The notes below the pieces were generated by a model. It saw only the letters and a program-made list of their open reading frames with translations. It made no database searches and was not told the origin of the DNA. Shown here in pieces: positions 1 to 5,504 of a DNA stretch of 5,619 nt. Position numbers and translations under genes: made by a program. Source of the stretch: an uncultured Eubacterium sp. (lineage in GTDB: Bacteria; Bacillota; Clostridia; Lachnospirales; Lachnospiraceae); contig CAMKHH010000095.1 of assembly GCA_946412445.1 (NCBI GenBank), positions 1 to 5,619 on the forward strand, written 5' to 3'. Each line of letters begins with the position of its first letter. Within the stretch, counting starts at the first letter, position 1.

Positions 1-658
1 CATCAATACTCATATATATGAAATCATGATTCATCTTACCGGCTCCATATAACGCTTCTGCCAAAGCAGAACTGTTACTGTCGCGGTCTACAAATACAGG
101 ATATGCATATCGCTCCCTCAGACATTCTGCAATCCGCACATTCTGTATTCCATAAAAATTCGGCGGATCCAAAATCACACCCTGATTAATATTAAGCGGA
201 CCCATACTCGCAACTCCAATTCCAAAAAATCGATTATTGGTTTGAAGCATGGAATCAATCAAGGTACAGACATCCTCTATTAATGTATCTTCAGTCAGCC
301 CATCTTTCCATTCTGTCTTTTTTCTTTTCAGAATATGAAGCTGTAAATCACAAATTACCACCTCACAGTATGTCATACTGATTAATATACCAAGTATCTT
401 GGGCGCATCCGATGCAATCTCTACGGTAATTGGATTGCGTCCTCTTACATCTGTTGGGCATTCCTCTGTTTCAACAACAATATTATTCCGGCGGAATTCC
501 GATACAATATTGGTTATAGTCATTTTAGTGAGCTCCGTCTCCCTGGCCAGTTCTATTCTGGAATGACACATTCCTGTTGCAATAAGCCTCAAAATCAAAC
601 CCCGGTTATGTTGACTGGAAATACGGCTGTTCTCACCTGTCTTTCTCATTCCTGGCAC
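1..658 (-). CDS. ROK-family transcriptional regulator, N-terminal part (runs off left edge)
   Basis: Reading 658 to 1 gives 219 open codons with no stop; the C-terminus lies outside the window. Numbering from the ATG at 649, residues about 15-60 form a winged helix-turn-helix (IELARETELTKMTITNIVSE) typical of NagC/XylR regulators. From about residue 85 the ROK sugar-kinase-like fold begins: FFGIGVASMGPLN, GVILDPPNF and VFVDRDSNSSALAEAL match the usual GIGxxxPGP, GVI..xPN and NDAN..ALAE blocks. The glycine-rich phosphate loop is degenerate (GILISMTYCEV) and NDAN reads RDSN, so it looks like a DNA-binding sensor, not a sugar kinase. A GTG at 658-656 sits 10 nt after GGAGG (669-673). The in-frame ATG at 647-649 has only AAGG at a usable distance, so GTG is preferred, but either may be used. 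The effector, usually a sugar or sugar phosphate in this family, cannot be told, and the zinc-binding motif is beyond the edge. Confidence 0.88.
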   Translation of the reverse strand, partial: MPGMRKTGENSRISSQHNRGLILRLIATGMCHSRIELARETELTKMTITNIVSEFRRNNIVVETEECPTDVRGRNPITVEIASDAPKILGILISMTYCEVVICDLQLHILKRKKTEWKDGLTEDTLIEDVCTLIDSMLQTNNRFFGIGVASMGPLNINQGVILDPPNFYGIQNVRIAECLRERYAYPVFVDRDSNSSALAEALYGAGKMNHDFIYMSID

Positions 659-668
659 CTTATTCTTT

Positions 669-673
669 CCTCC
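669..673 (-). promoter_or_regulatory. Ribosome binding site of the ROK gene, deciding for the GTG start
   Basis: GGAGG on the minus strand lies 10 nt before the GTG at 658 and 19 nt before the ATG at 649. This supports the GTG start, although AAGG at 658-661 could serve the ATG. Confidence 0.55.
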
Positions 674-700
674 ATATATCAATATAAATACATTTTAAAT

Positions 701-728
701 TAAAGAAAGAGTTTCGCTTACGAAACTC
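701..728 (-). terminator. Terminator-like hairpin just upstream of the ROK gene
   Basis: On the minus strand GAGTTTCG-TAAG-CGAAACTC (728-709) is followed by TTTCTTTA (708-701). The stem is perfect but only moderately GC-rich and the U-tract is interrupted. If the ROK transcript starts near 860, this would act as an attenuator 43 nt before the GTG. It could equally be just the end hairpin of the repeat element. Confidence 0.35.
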
Positions 729-825
729 ACGCCTGCGGCGGCCGTATAGAGATATCTGTCTCTTACCTCGCAGTACGCATCCCCGGAGGGTTTTTACCCA
801 ATAGAAAAGTTCAAAGAACTTTCTT
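703..825 (-). other. Compact multi-hairpin element of about 123 bp in the ROK leader
   Basis: This non-coding stretch is dense in inverted repeats. AAGAAAG (703-709) and CTTTCTT (819-825) are inverted ends. Inside are a perfect 8-bp stem with 4-nt loop (709-716 with 721-728), CTGCG (733-737) pairing with CGCAG (769-773) around a smaller AGAGA/TCTCT stem (748-752 with 759-763), GGGT/ACCC (788-791 with 796-799), and a perfect 7-bp stem AAAGTTC/GAACTTT (806-812 with 816-822). The middle is clearly more GC-rich than its surroundings. It may be an interspersed small repeat (MITE-like), a structured RNA, or a 5' leader of the ROK transcript. I do not recognise a named RNA family. The strand is given for the leader reading; the hairpins form on both strands. 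Confidence 0.5.
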
Positions 826-842
826 ATAGATAAATCATATCT

Positions 843-872
843 GAATATGCATATATATTCTTTACTATTATA
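843..872 (-). promoter_or_regulatory. Candidate promoter -10 box and operator-like palindrome for the ROK gene
   Basis: A perfect TATAAT lies on the minus strand at 872-867. No good -35 is seen at the usual distance (TGGCTT at 895-890). An inverted repeat, GAATAT-6nt-ATATTC (843-860, with perfect ATATGCATAT inside), covers the expected start of transcription near 860. It would suit an operator for autoregulation, but AT-rich DNA gives such matches by chance. A transcript from here would carry a leader of about 200 nt. Confidence 0.35.
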
Positions 873-881
873 CAATATAAT

Positions 882-893
882 GCTTTTAAAAGC
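882..893. repeat. Perfect 12-bp palindrome next to the -10 box
   Basis: GCTTTTAAAAGC is a perfect palindrome at the place where the -35 region of the candidate ROK promoter should be. It may be a protein-binding site; no regulator can be assigned from the sequence. Confidence 0.35.
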
Positions 894-908
894 CAGATAA
901 AAATACAA

Positions 909-945
909 AAAACCTGCCACCGGCAGATTTCCTTGCATACTTTGG
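909..945 (-). repeat. 37-bp direct repeat, copy 1, with terminator-like hairpin
   Basis: It matches the copy at 953-989 at 35 of 37 positions. On the minus strand CTGCC-GGT-GGCAG (926-914) is followed by G and six T, then more T-rich DNA down to about 893. This is a small intrinsic terminator shape with a 5-bp GC stem, extended by three A-T pairs across a mismatch. It would stop read-through from hyuA before the ROK promoter. Confidence 0.6.
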
Positions 946-952
946 CTTACAG

Positions 953-989
953 AAAACCTGCCACTGGCAGCTTTCCTTGCATACTTTGG
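953..989 (-). repeat. 37-bp direct repeat, copy 2, with hairpin
   Basis: This copy starts 44 bp from the first. Both differences fall in the hairpin region: one in the 3-nt loop (ACC versus ACT on the plus strand) and one just outside the 5-bp stem. The stem CTGCC/GGCAG (958-962 with 966-970) is untouched. The T-run after it on the minus strand is short (GTTTTC), so it is a weaker terminator than copy 1. Confidence 0.6.
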
Positions 990-992
990 TAC

Positions 993-1044
993 AAAAATGT
1001 TACAGTCCGGCCACAGGTTTTAAAAACCCGGCTGAACTGTAACA
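993..1044 (-). terminator. Rho-independent terminator of the hyuA operon
   Basis: TGTTACAGT (998-1006) and ACTGTAACA (1036-1044) form a perfect 9-bp stem. After one mismatch it continues for five more pairs (1008-1012 with 1030-1034, including one G-U), and the inner GGTTTT/AAAACC can fold as well. On the minus strand the stem is followed directly by five T (997-993). It begins 28 bp past the hyuA stop codon, so it should end the ssnA-ygfK-hyuA transcript. Confidence 0.78.
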
Positions 1045-1057
1045 TAAGTTTCAGAAT

Positions 1058-1071
1058 GTGTTTAAAAACAC
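1058..1071. repeat. Short palindrome just after the hyuA stop
   Basis: GTGTTT and AAACAC are inverted around two A, directly after the hyuA stop codon. No U-tract follows, so it is not a terminator by itself. It may only add structure to the 3' end of the transcript. Confidence 0.3.
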
Positions 1072-1072
1072 T

Positions 1073-2440
1073 CTAGAGATTATAAGTTTTTCTGTGAAGG
1101 AATTTTCCCTGATTGGTTTCAGCAATCTGATGTTTTTTTACTACGTGATGTCCACGTAAGTATACATCTTCGATTCTACCTGTCACTTTTGTACCTTCAA
1201 ATGGTGAGTAATCCACTCTCTGCTCCTGATCACCTGCCGTTAATACATCTTCTGTTTCCGGATTCAAAATTACAATATCGGCATCAGATCCTTCCATGAT
1301 GGTACCTTTTCTGGGATACAATCCATAAAGTCTGGCCGGATTTTCGGACATCAGTCTGCACATCTGTTCCAGCGTGATTTTGTTTTCTCTCACCCCATAG
1401 GTATATATAAGAGTAGCCCTGGTCTCAACCCCCGGCATTCCTCCAGGTATCTTTGTGAAATCCTCCAGCCCCATTTTCTTCTGCTCGGTAGTAAAACTGC
1501 AGTGATCCGTAGAGATTGTCTGAATTTCATCCTTACCCAAGGCATTCCAGAGCGCCTGTTGATCTTCTGGTTTTCTGAGCGGCGGTGCACACACATATTT
1601 GGCCCCCTCAAACCCAGGAAGCTGATATTTATCATCATTCATCAGAAGGTACTGCGGACAGGTCTCTGTATATACTTTTTGCCCGCGGTTACGTGCGGCT
1701 TCAATTACCTCCAGCCCTTCTTTGCAGGTCAGGTGAACAACAATTACAGGAGTGTCTACAATCTCAGCAATACGAAGCAGCCTGTCGATTGCTTCTGCCT
1801 CACAAGGTGCGGGGCGAGTTGCTGCATGGGTTGCTACGCCCATAAGCCCCTTCTCTTTTGCATCTTGCTGCATGGCGGCAATTACACCACTGTTTTCGCA
1901 ATGAACACCAGTGATACCGCCAACCTCCTTCAGACGCTTCAGAATCTGATACATTGTTTTATCATCCACTTGATTATCATAGGTCATATAGAGTTTAAAG
2001 GAGGTAATCCCCTCATCCATCATTCTCTGGATTTCATCACATACTTCCGGATTCCACTCAGAGATTGCCATATGAAAACTATAATCACAATTCGCTTTTC
2101 CCCTGGCTTTACCAAACCAGTTCTGTAATCCTTCTTCCAGCGTCTCTCCTTCATACTGTGTTGCAAAATCTATCACAGTTGTTGTTCCGCCGCGAAGTGC
2201 TGCGCGCGTTCCGCTTTCAAAATCATCTGCAGTTACGGTGCCCGCTACATGAAGATCAAAGTGTGTGTGTGCGTCAATGAATCCCGGAAACAACAGTTTC
2301 CCCGTCACATCAATAATCTCTGCATCGGAGCAAGTCAGGTTTTCACCTATCCGGGTGATGGTCTCATCCTCAACGAGGACATCCGCTGTACCGGACTTTG
2401 TGCCAGATACTACGGTTCCGCCTTTAAACAGTTTCTTCAT
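1073..2440 (-). CDS. hyuA: Dihydropyrimidinase / D-hydantoinase (HyuA/YgeZ type)
   Basis: This 455-aa protein is full length for a cytosolic cyclic-amide hydrolase of the amidohydrolase superfamily, which opens hydantoin or dihydropyrimidine rings to N-carbamoyl products. All di-metal ligands are present: His58 and His60 (GFIDAHTHFDL), the carboxylated Lys149 (ITSFKLYMTY), His180 (GVHCENSG), His236 (VVHLTCKEG) and Asp312 (ISTDHCSF). Tyr154 matches the substrate-binding tyrosine of D-hydantoinases. NPARLYGLYPRKGTI (367-381) and EGSDADIVILNP are the family's C-terminal beta-sandwich signature. The ATG at 2440 is chosen because MKKLFKGGTVV is a standard family N-terminus and AGAAGG lies 6 nt upstream. 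An earlier in-frame ATG at 2500 has no good RBS and would add 20 unusual residues. The gene lies 75 bp behind ygfK and ends at a strong terminator, so it is last in its operon. In this context the natural substrate may be a reduced purine-derived ring and not a pyrimidine (inference). Confidence 0.93.
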   Translation of the reverse strand: MKKLFKGGTVVSGTKSGTADVLVEDETITRIGENLTCSDAEIIDVTGKLLFPGFIDAHTHFDLHVAGTVTADDFESGTRAALRGGTTTVIDFATQYEGETLEEGLQNWFGKARGKANCDYSFHMAISEWNPEVCDEIQRMMDEGITSFKLYMTYDNQVDDKTMYQILKRLKEVGGITGVHCENSGVIAAMQQDAKEKGLMGVATHAATRPAPCEAEAIDRLLRIAEIVDTPVIVVHLTCKEGLEVIEAARNRGQKVYTETCPQYLLMNDDKYQLPGFEGAKYVCAPPLRKPEDQQALWNALGKDEIQTISTDHCSFTTEQKKMGLEDFTKIPGGMPGVETRATLIYTYGVRENKITLEQMCRLMSENPARLYGLYPRKGTIMEGSDADIVILNPETEDVLTAGDQEQRVDYSPFEGTKVTGRIEDVYLRGHHVVKKHQIAETNQGKFLHRKTYNL

Positions 2441-2515
2441 AATCAGCCTTCTTTCTTTTATCGGGTGCACCCCGAAATACTCTGCCGGATTATGAGTCAT
2501 CCATACAATCCCATC
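2441..2515 (-). pseudogene. ygfK-hyuA gap with an amidohydrolase-like relic
   Basis: The gap is exactly 25 codons and fully open in the hyuA frame, starting right after the ygfK stop TAA. The translation contains WMTHNPAEYFGVHPIKERR. This resembles the NPAxxxGxxPxKG signature near the C-terminus of hydantoinases and other amidohydrolases; hyuA itself has MSENPARLYGLYPRKG at 364-379. The likely reading is a scar of a deleted or recombined amidohydrolase gene, too short to encode anything functional. It also holds the perfect palindrome GGGTGCACCC (2463-2472). Chance resemblance is possible over so short a stretch. Confidence 0.35.
2447..2452 (-). promoter_or_regulatory. Ribosome binding site of hyuA
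   Basis: AGAAGG lies 6 nt before the ATG at 2440. It is a modest Shine-Dalgarno, but it clearly favours this start over the in-frame ATG at 2500. Confidence 0.6.
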
Positions 2516-2965
2516 TTACAGCATATAGGAATAAGATTTTACCACTGTATCAATAATGCCTCTTAACCCTGCAGGCACTGCCTCAGGCTCAGTACCCACT
2601 TTATAATCAAAAGTTTTCCCGGCAATCCGGACCTTACATTCTCCGGACTCTTTGTCTGCTACCAGGAATCCATGATTCTTGCTGTCATTCATGTCCTTCT
2701 GGTTTGCAAACAGGGTAAACTTATCCTGATAAGGAGCACTGTCATAGGGGCAGAAACTCTTGCAGTTTCCACACTCGTTGCACATATAATCCACATGAAT
2801 AATCTGATGCTTCACCATACCAGGCACCACGATGGATATATTTGCACGGTTTGGACATACTTCCACGCAGTTCTCGCAGTAGCTGTTACAGGAGAGACAA
2901 CGATTACTGTCTGCGACCTTTGCATCCTCTTCTTTGAGATTTCCTTTTCTTCCGTAAACCTCTTG
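2516..2965 (-). pseudogene. ygfK: Frame-shifted C-terminal ferredoxin part of YgfK
   Basis: This is the true continuation of ygfK, displaced into the -1 frame. After restoring one base it covers residues about 838-985 of a 985-aa protein, near the length of E. coli YgfK (about 1030). It starts EVYGRKGNLKEED, then the cysteines of two [4Fe-4S] clusters: RCLSCNSYCENCVEVCP (Cys859, 862, 866, 869, 873) and CNECGNCKSFCP (Cys898, 901, 904, 908). A tail of about 75 residues follows and ends at the TAA at 2516-2518. CVEVCPNRANISIVVPG is close to the E. coli protein. No independent start with a ribosome binding site is visible, so this fragment is probably not made as a separate protein unless the shift is a sequence error or is bypassed. 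The cysteine motifs are intact, so any damage is recent or artefactual. Confidence 0.85.
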
Positions 2966-5472
2966 TCATATTTTTTACCCAGGATTGCTTCTGCAGCCAT
3001 CTTGCCGTCACGAATCCCTTCCACGATTGTAGCCGGGCCATAAACGCAATCTCCTGCCACGTATACACCATCCACGGATGTCTCCATCGTCTCCTGGTTC
3101 ACCAGAGCACGTCCTCTTTCATTTACCTGAATTCCATTGGCTTCATAGAATTTCGTCGGAACCTTCTCACCTACAGCTGCAATAACGGTATCCGCAGGAA
3201 CAAACACAGTTTCTTCCGTTTCGATAACACTACGGCGGCCGCTTGCATCATAGTCTCCAAGCTTCATCTTTTTACAGATTAACTGTCCGTCCTCCATTTT
3301 AACAGGAGCAAGCAGCTCTGCAAAATCAATACCATCTTCGATAACCATCAACAGTTCTTCTTCGTCAGCCGGCATATAGCGTTTGGTTCTGCGATAAACA
3401 AGAGAAACCTTTTCTACGCCTTCGTTTCTCTTCGAAGCTCTTGCAACATCCATGGCAGTATTACCACCACCGATGACCGCAACATTCTTACCGAGATTCA
3501 CATGACCATTTGTTTCATTGAAATCTTCCAGGAACTCAATTCCATTATAGGTCTCTTCTCCATCCAGAACCAGATTTCCTCTGTCGGCAGCTCCTACGGC
3601 CAGAATCACATAGTCATACTCTTTTCTTAATTTGTCCAGACTTTCTACTGTAGTATCGTTGATGAAGTTTACACCCATAGCTTTAACTAAGGCTACATCT
3701 TTATCAATATCTTCATCTGTCATACGGAATCCGGAGATTGAATTACGCGGAACACCGCCCATCTTTGATTTCTTTTCAATGATGGTTGCCTGCATACCGC
3801 CTCTTGCCAGGAAGTACCCTGCTGCAAGTCCTGCCGGGCCTCCGCCGACAATCACTGCTGTTTTATCCGTTGTGATTTCCGGTTTATCCAGCTTTGCAAT
3901 CACTTCATCGTACCCGCCTTTTGCAGCTTCCAGCTTACATCTGCGGATATTTACAGGTGTTTCATAGAAATTACGCGTACACTTATTCATACAGGTGTGC
4001 GCACAGATTGTTCCTGTAATAAATGGCAGCGGATTCTTGTCGATGATGACCTCCAGGGCCTCTGCCATCTTACCCTGAGATACCAGTTTCATATAGGAAG
4101 TAATATCCTGATGAATCGGGCACTGTTCTTCACAGGGTGCTGTAAAGCAGTCTACAAGCGGCACCTGTTTTTTCAATTTTCTGGAGGGAAGCGGTTTAAT
4201 TGCCTTTACATGGTATCTGTTCGTCTTTGCATCCTCTACAAGTGCTTCTGCTTTGGCAACGTCAACACCGGAAAATGGTTTAACCTCCCCACCCTCAAGT
4301 ATCTTTGCAATTTGCTCGAATCTTTCATATCCGCCCGGCTTTAACAGAGTTGTAGCCATGGTCACCGGCCAGATACCTGCATCTATGATGCCTTTAATAT
4401 TCATGGCGTCAGCTCCGCCGGAATAAGAAATACGAATCTTTCCGTCAAAATCTCTGGCAAGATTTCTTGCTACAGACAAGGATAACGCATAAAGAGATTT
4501 ACCGGACATATACATTTCTTCACCCGGCAGTTCACCTGCTTTGATATCAACCGGGAATGTATTGGTGATTTTCACCCCAAACTCCAGATGTTTCTCCGAA
4601 GCAACCTCCTGCAGACGGTGTAACATAGGAATTGCATCCGCATATTGAAGATCATCCTTGAAATGGAATTCTCCGAATGCCACATAATCGTATCCCATCT
4701 CGTCCATGGTTTTTCTCGCATATTCGTAGCCCAGCAGTGTCGGGTTACACTTGACAAATGTGTGAACATGCTTTTCTTCCAGAAGATACCTGGCAATTCG
4801 CTCTATCTCCTGCGGAGGACATCCGTGCAGTGTCGAAAGAGTTGCGGAGTTCGTAATCTGCGGTCCGATTGCTTCCACATCCTTTAATGTCAGGTTTTCA
4901 AACTTATCGAGGTTCTCTTTCAGCCAGGTCTTACATTCTTTGTAAACGTCCGTATCCGAAGCATCTTTCAAACCCTCGATGAACTTGTCGATTTTCGGCA
5001 GCTTAATGCCTTCCAAATCATATCCGACAGACATGTTAAACTGGAATCCGTCAGCAGCCCCCAGGGCAAATTCCTTAGAAATTGCTTTCAGAGCAAACCA
5101 TGCCTTTACATATTCATCAAATGCCTGTGGTACATATAACTCTGTGGACCACTCTACATTATAGCACTCATCATCCGCCTTAATACAAGGTTTAGCAACC
5201 GGAAGATCCTCACCGTCCAACTTCTGGACAGTCTTCAACTCAAAGAAACGTGCGCCTCCATAATAGGAAGCTATGATATTCTGAGCAAGCTGCGTATTCG
5301 GACCTGCCGCAGGTCCCATCGGGGTTTCCAGTTTTTTTCCAAAAATTTCATAATTACTCTCCTGATTCGCAACATACGGTCTGTGCATACCAAATACAGT
5401 TCCCTGTTTATGTTCTTCCAATATCCATGTCATCAGATTTGAAAATGAAATCGGGGTCATTCTATCACTCAT
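2812..5472 (-). CDS. ygfK: YgfK-type FMN/FAD/Fe-S oxidoreductase, frameshifted near its 3' end
   Basis: As it reads, this is 886 aa, with about 837 genuine residues followed by about 49 out of frame. Residues 1-400 resemble the FMN barrel of dihydropyrimidine dehydrogenase (DPD) and dihydroorotate dehydrogenase: GPAAGPNTQLAQN (53-65), LHGCPP, FVKCNPT (Lys241) and SGGADAMNIKGIIDAG. Residues 440-515 are a DPD/GltD-like [4Fe-4S] domain (Cys442, 447, 451, 490, 494, 498). Next come an FAD loop GGGPAG (543-548), an NAD(P) loop IGGGNTAMD (667-675) and the flavin motif GVYVAGDCVYGPATIVEG (802-819). AGGAGG (5484-5489) lies 11 nt before the ATG, and MSDRMTPISF matches the E. coli N-terminus (MGDIMRPIPF). 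Databases call the family a putative selenate reductase subunit. Its company with SsnA, HyuA and xanthine-dehydrogenase-like enzymes fits a cytosolic reductase of a purine-derived ring better (inference). Without the C-terminal clusters the electron path between FAD and FMN would be cut. Confidence 0.9.
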   Translation of the reverse strand: MSDRMTPISFSNLMTWILEEHKQGTVFGMHRPYVANQESNYEIFGKKLETPMGPAAGPNTQLAQNIIASYYGGARFFELKTVQKLDGEDLPVAKPCIKADDECYNVEWSTELYVPQAFDEYVKAWFALKAISKEFALGAADGFQFNMSVGYDLEGIKLPKIDKFIEGLKDASDTDVYKECKTWLKENLDKFENLTLKDVEAIGPQITNSATLSTLHGCPPQEIERIARYLLEEKHVHTFVKCNPTLLGYEYARKTMDEMGYDYVAFGEFHFKDDLQYADAIPMLHRLQEVASEKHLEFGVKITNTFPVDIKAGELPGEEMYMSGKSLYALSLSVARNLARDFDGKIRISYSGGADAMNIKGIIDAGIWPVTMATTLLKPGGYERFEQIAKILEGGEVKPFSGVDVAKAEALVEDAKTNRYHVKAIKPLPSRKLKKQVPLVDCFTAPCEEQCPIHQDITSYMKLVSQGKMAEALEVIIDKNPLPFITGTICAHTCMNKCTRNFYETPVNIRRCKLEAAKGGYDEVIAKLDKPEITTDKTAVIVGGGPAGLAAGYFLARGGMQATIIEKKSKMGGVPRNSISGFRMTDEDIDKDVALVKAMGVNFINDTTVESLDKLRKEYDYVILAVGAADRGNLVLDGEETYNGIEFLEDFNETNGHVNLGKNVAVIGGGNTAMDVARASKRNEGVEKVSLVYRRTKRYMPADEEELLMVIEDGIDFAELLAPVKMEDGQLICKKMKLGDYDASGRRSVIETEETVFVPADTVIAAVGEKVPTKFYEANGIQVNERGRALVNQETMETSVDGVYVAGDCVYGPATIVEGIRDGKMAAEAILGKKYDKRFTEEKEISKKRMQRSQTVIVVSPVTATARTAWKYVQTVQIYPSWCLVW
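2957..2965 (-). other. ygfK: Frameshift site in ygfK (one missing A on the coding strand)
   Basis: Coding-strand GAC AAG AGG TTT ACG reads D-K-R-F-T. Adding one A (GAC AAA GAG GTT TAC GGA) gives D-K-E-V-Y-G-R-K-G-N and joins the ferredoxin domain without a gap. The correct frame hits TGA at 2968-2966, and family-like sequence starts at TAC (2956-2954), so the lesion must lie between. The two T at 2963-2964 on the plus strand are the likely place. Confidence 0.8.
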
Positions 5473-5483
5473 CTTATTTTATT

Positions 5484-5489
5484 CCTCCT
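5484..5489 (-). promoter_or_regulatory. Ribosome binding site of ygfK
   Basis: A full AGGAGG lies 11 nt before the ATG at 5472. The spacing is slightly long, but the sequence is consensus. It sits in the 32-bp gap behind ssnA, supporting translation from the same mRNA. Confidence 0.7.
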
Positions 5490-5504
5490 AGGTCGTATAT
5501 GCTT

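Noticed and set aside
660..938. Minus-strand 92-codon ORF in the intergenic region
   Set aside because: It runs through repeat copy 1, the promoter region and the hairpin element, has a very basic unlikely composition (GRRRREFRKRNS) and overlaps the ROK start region. It is best explained as a spurious ORF over non-coding repeats.
909..989. CRISPR array
   Set aside because: There are only two repeat units with a 7-bp spacing between them, no spacer-length unique DNA and no cas genes.
1502..2128. Plus-strand 208-codon ORF opposite hyuA
   Set aside because: It lies antisense within a gene with all catalytic residues conserved, shows no domain, and is a shadow of the hyuA codon pattern. The other plus-strand ORFs opposite hyuA and ygfK are rejected for the same reason.
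2441..2500. HyuA start at the ATG at 2500
   Set aside because: It lacks a convincing ribosome binding site, and the extra 20 residues precede a standard family N-terminus that has its own RBS at 2447-2452.
2957..2976. Programmed -1 ribosomal frameshift in ygfK
   Set aside because: The only homopolymer, AAAAAA at 2976-2971 on the coding strand, is not a phased slippery heptamer, and a -1 slip there meets TGA at 2968-2966 within two codons. No slippery sequence lies in the window where the shift must occur.
4572..4796. Minus-strand 74-codon ORF inside ygfK
   Set aside because: It is an out-of-frame shadow of a well conserved part of ygfK.
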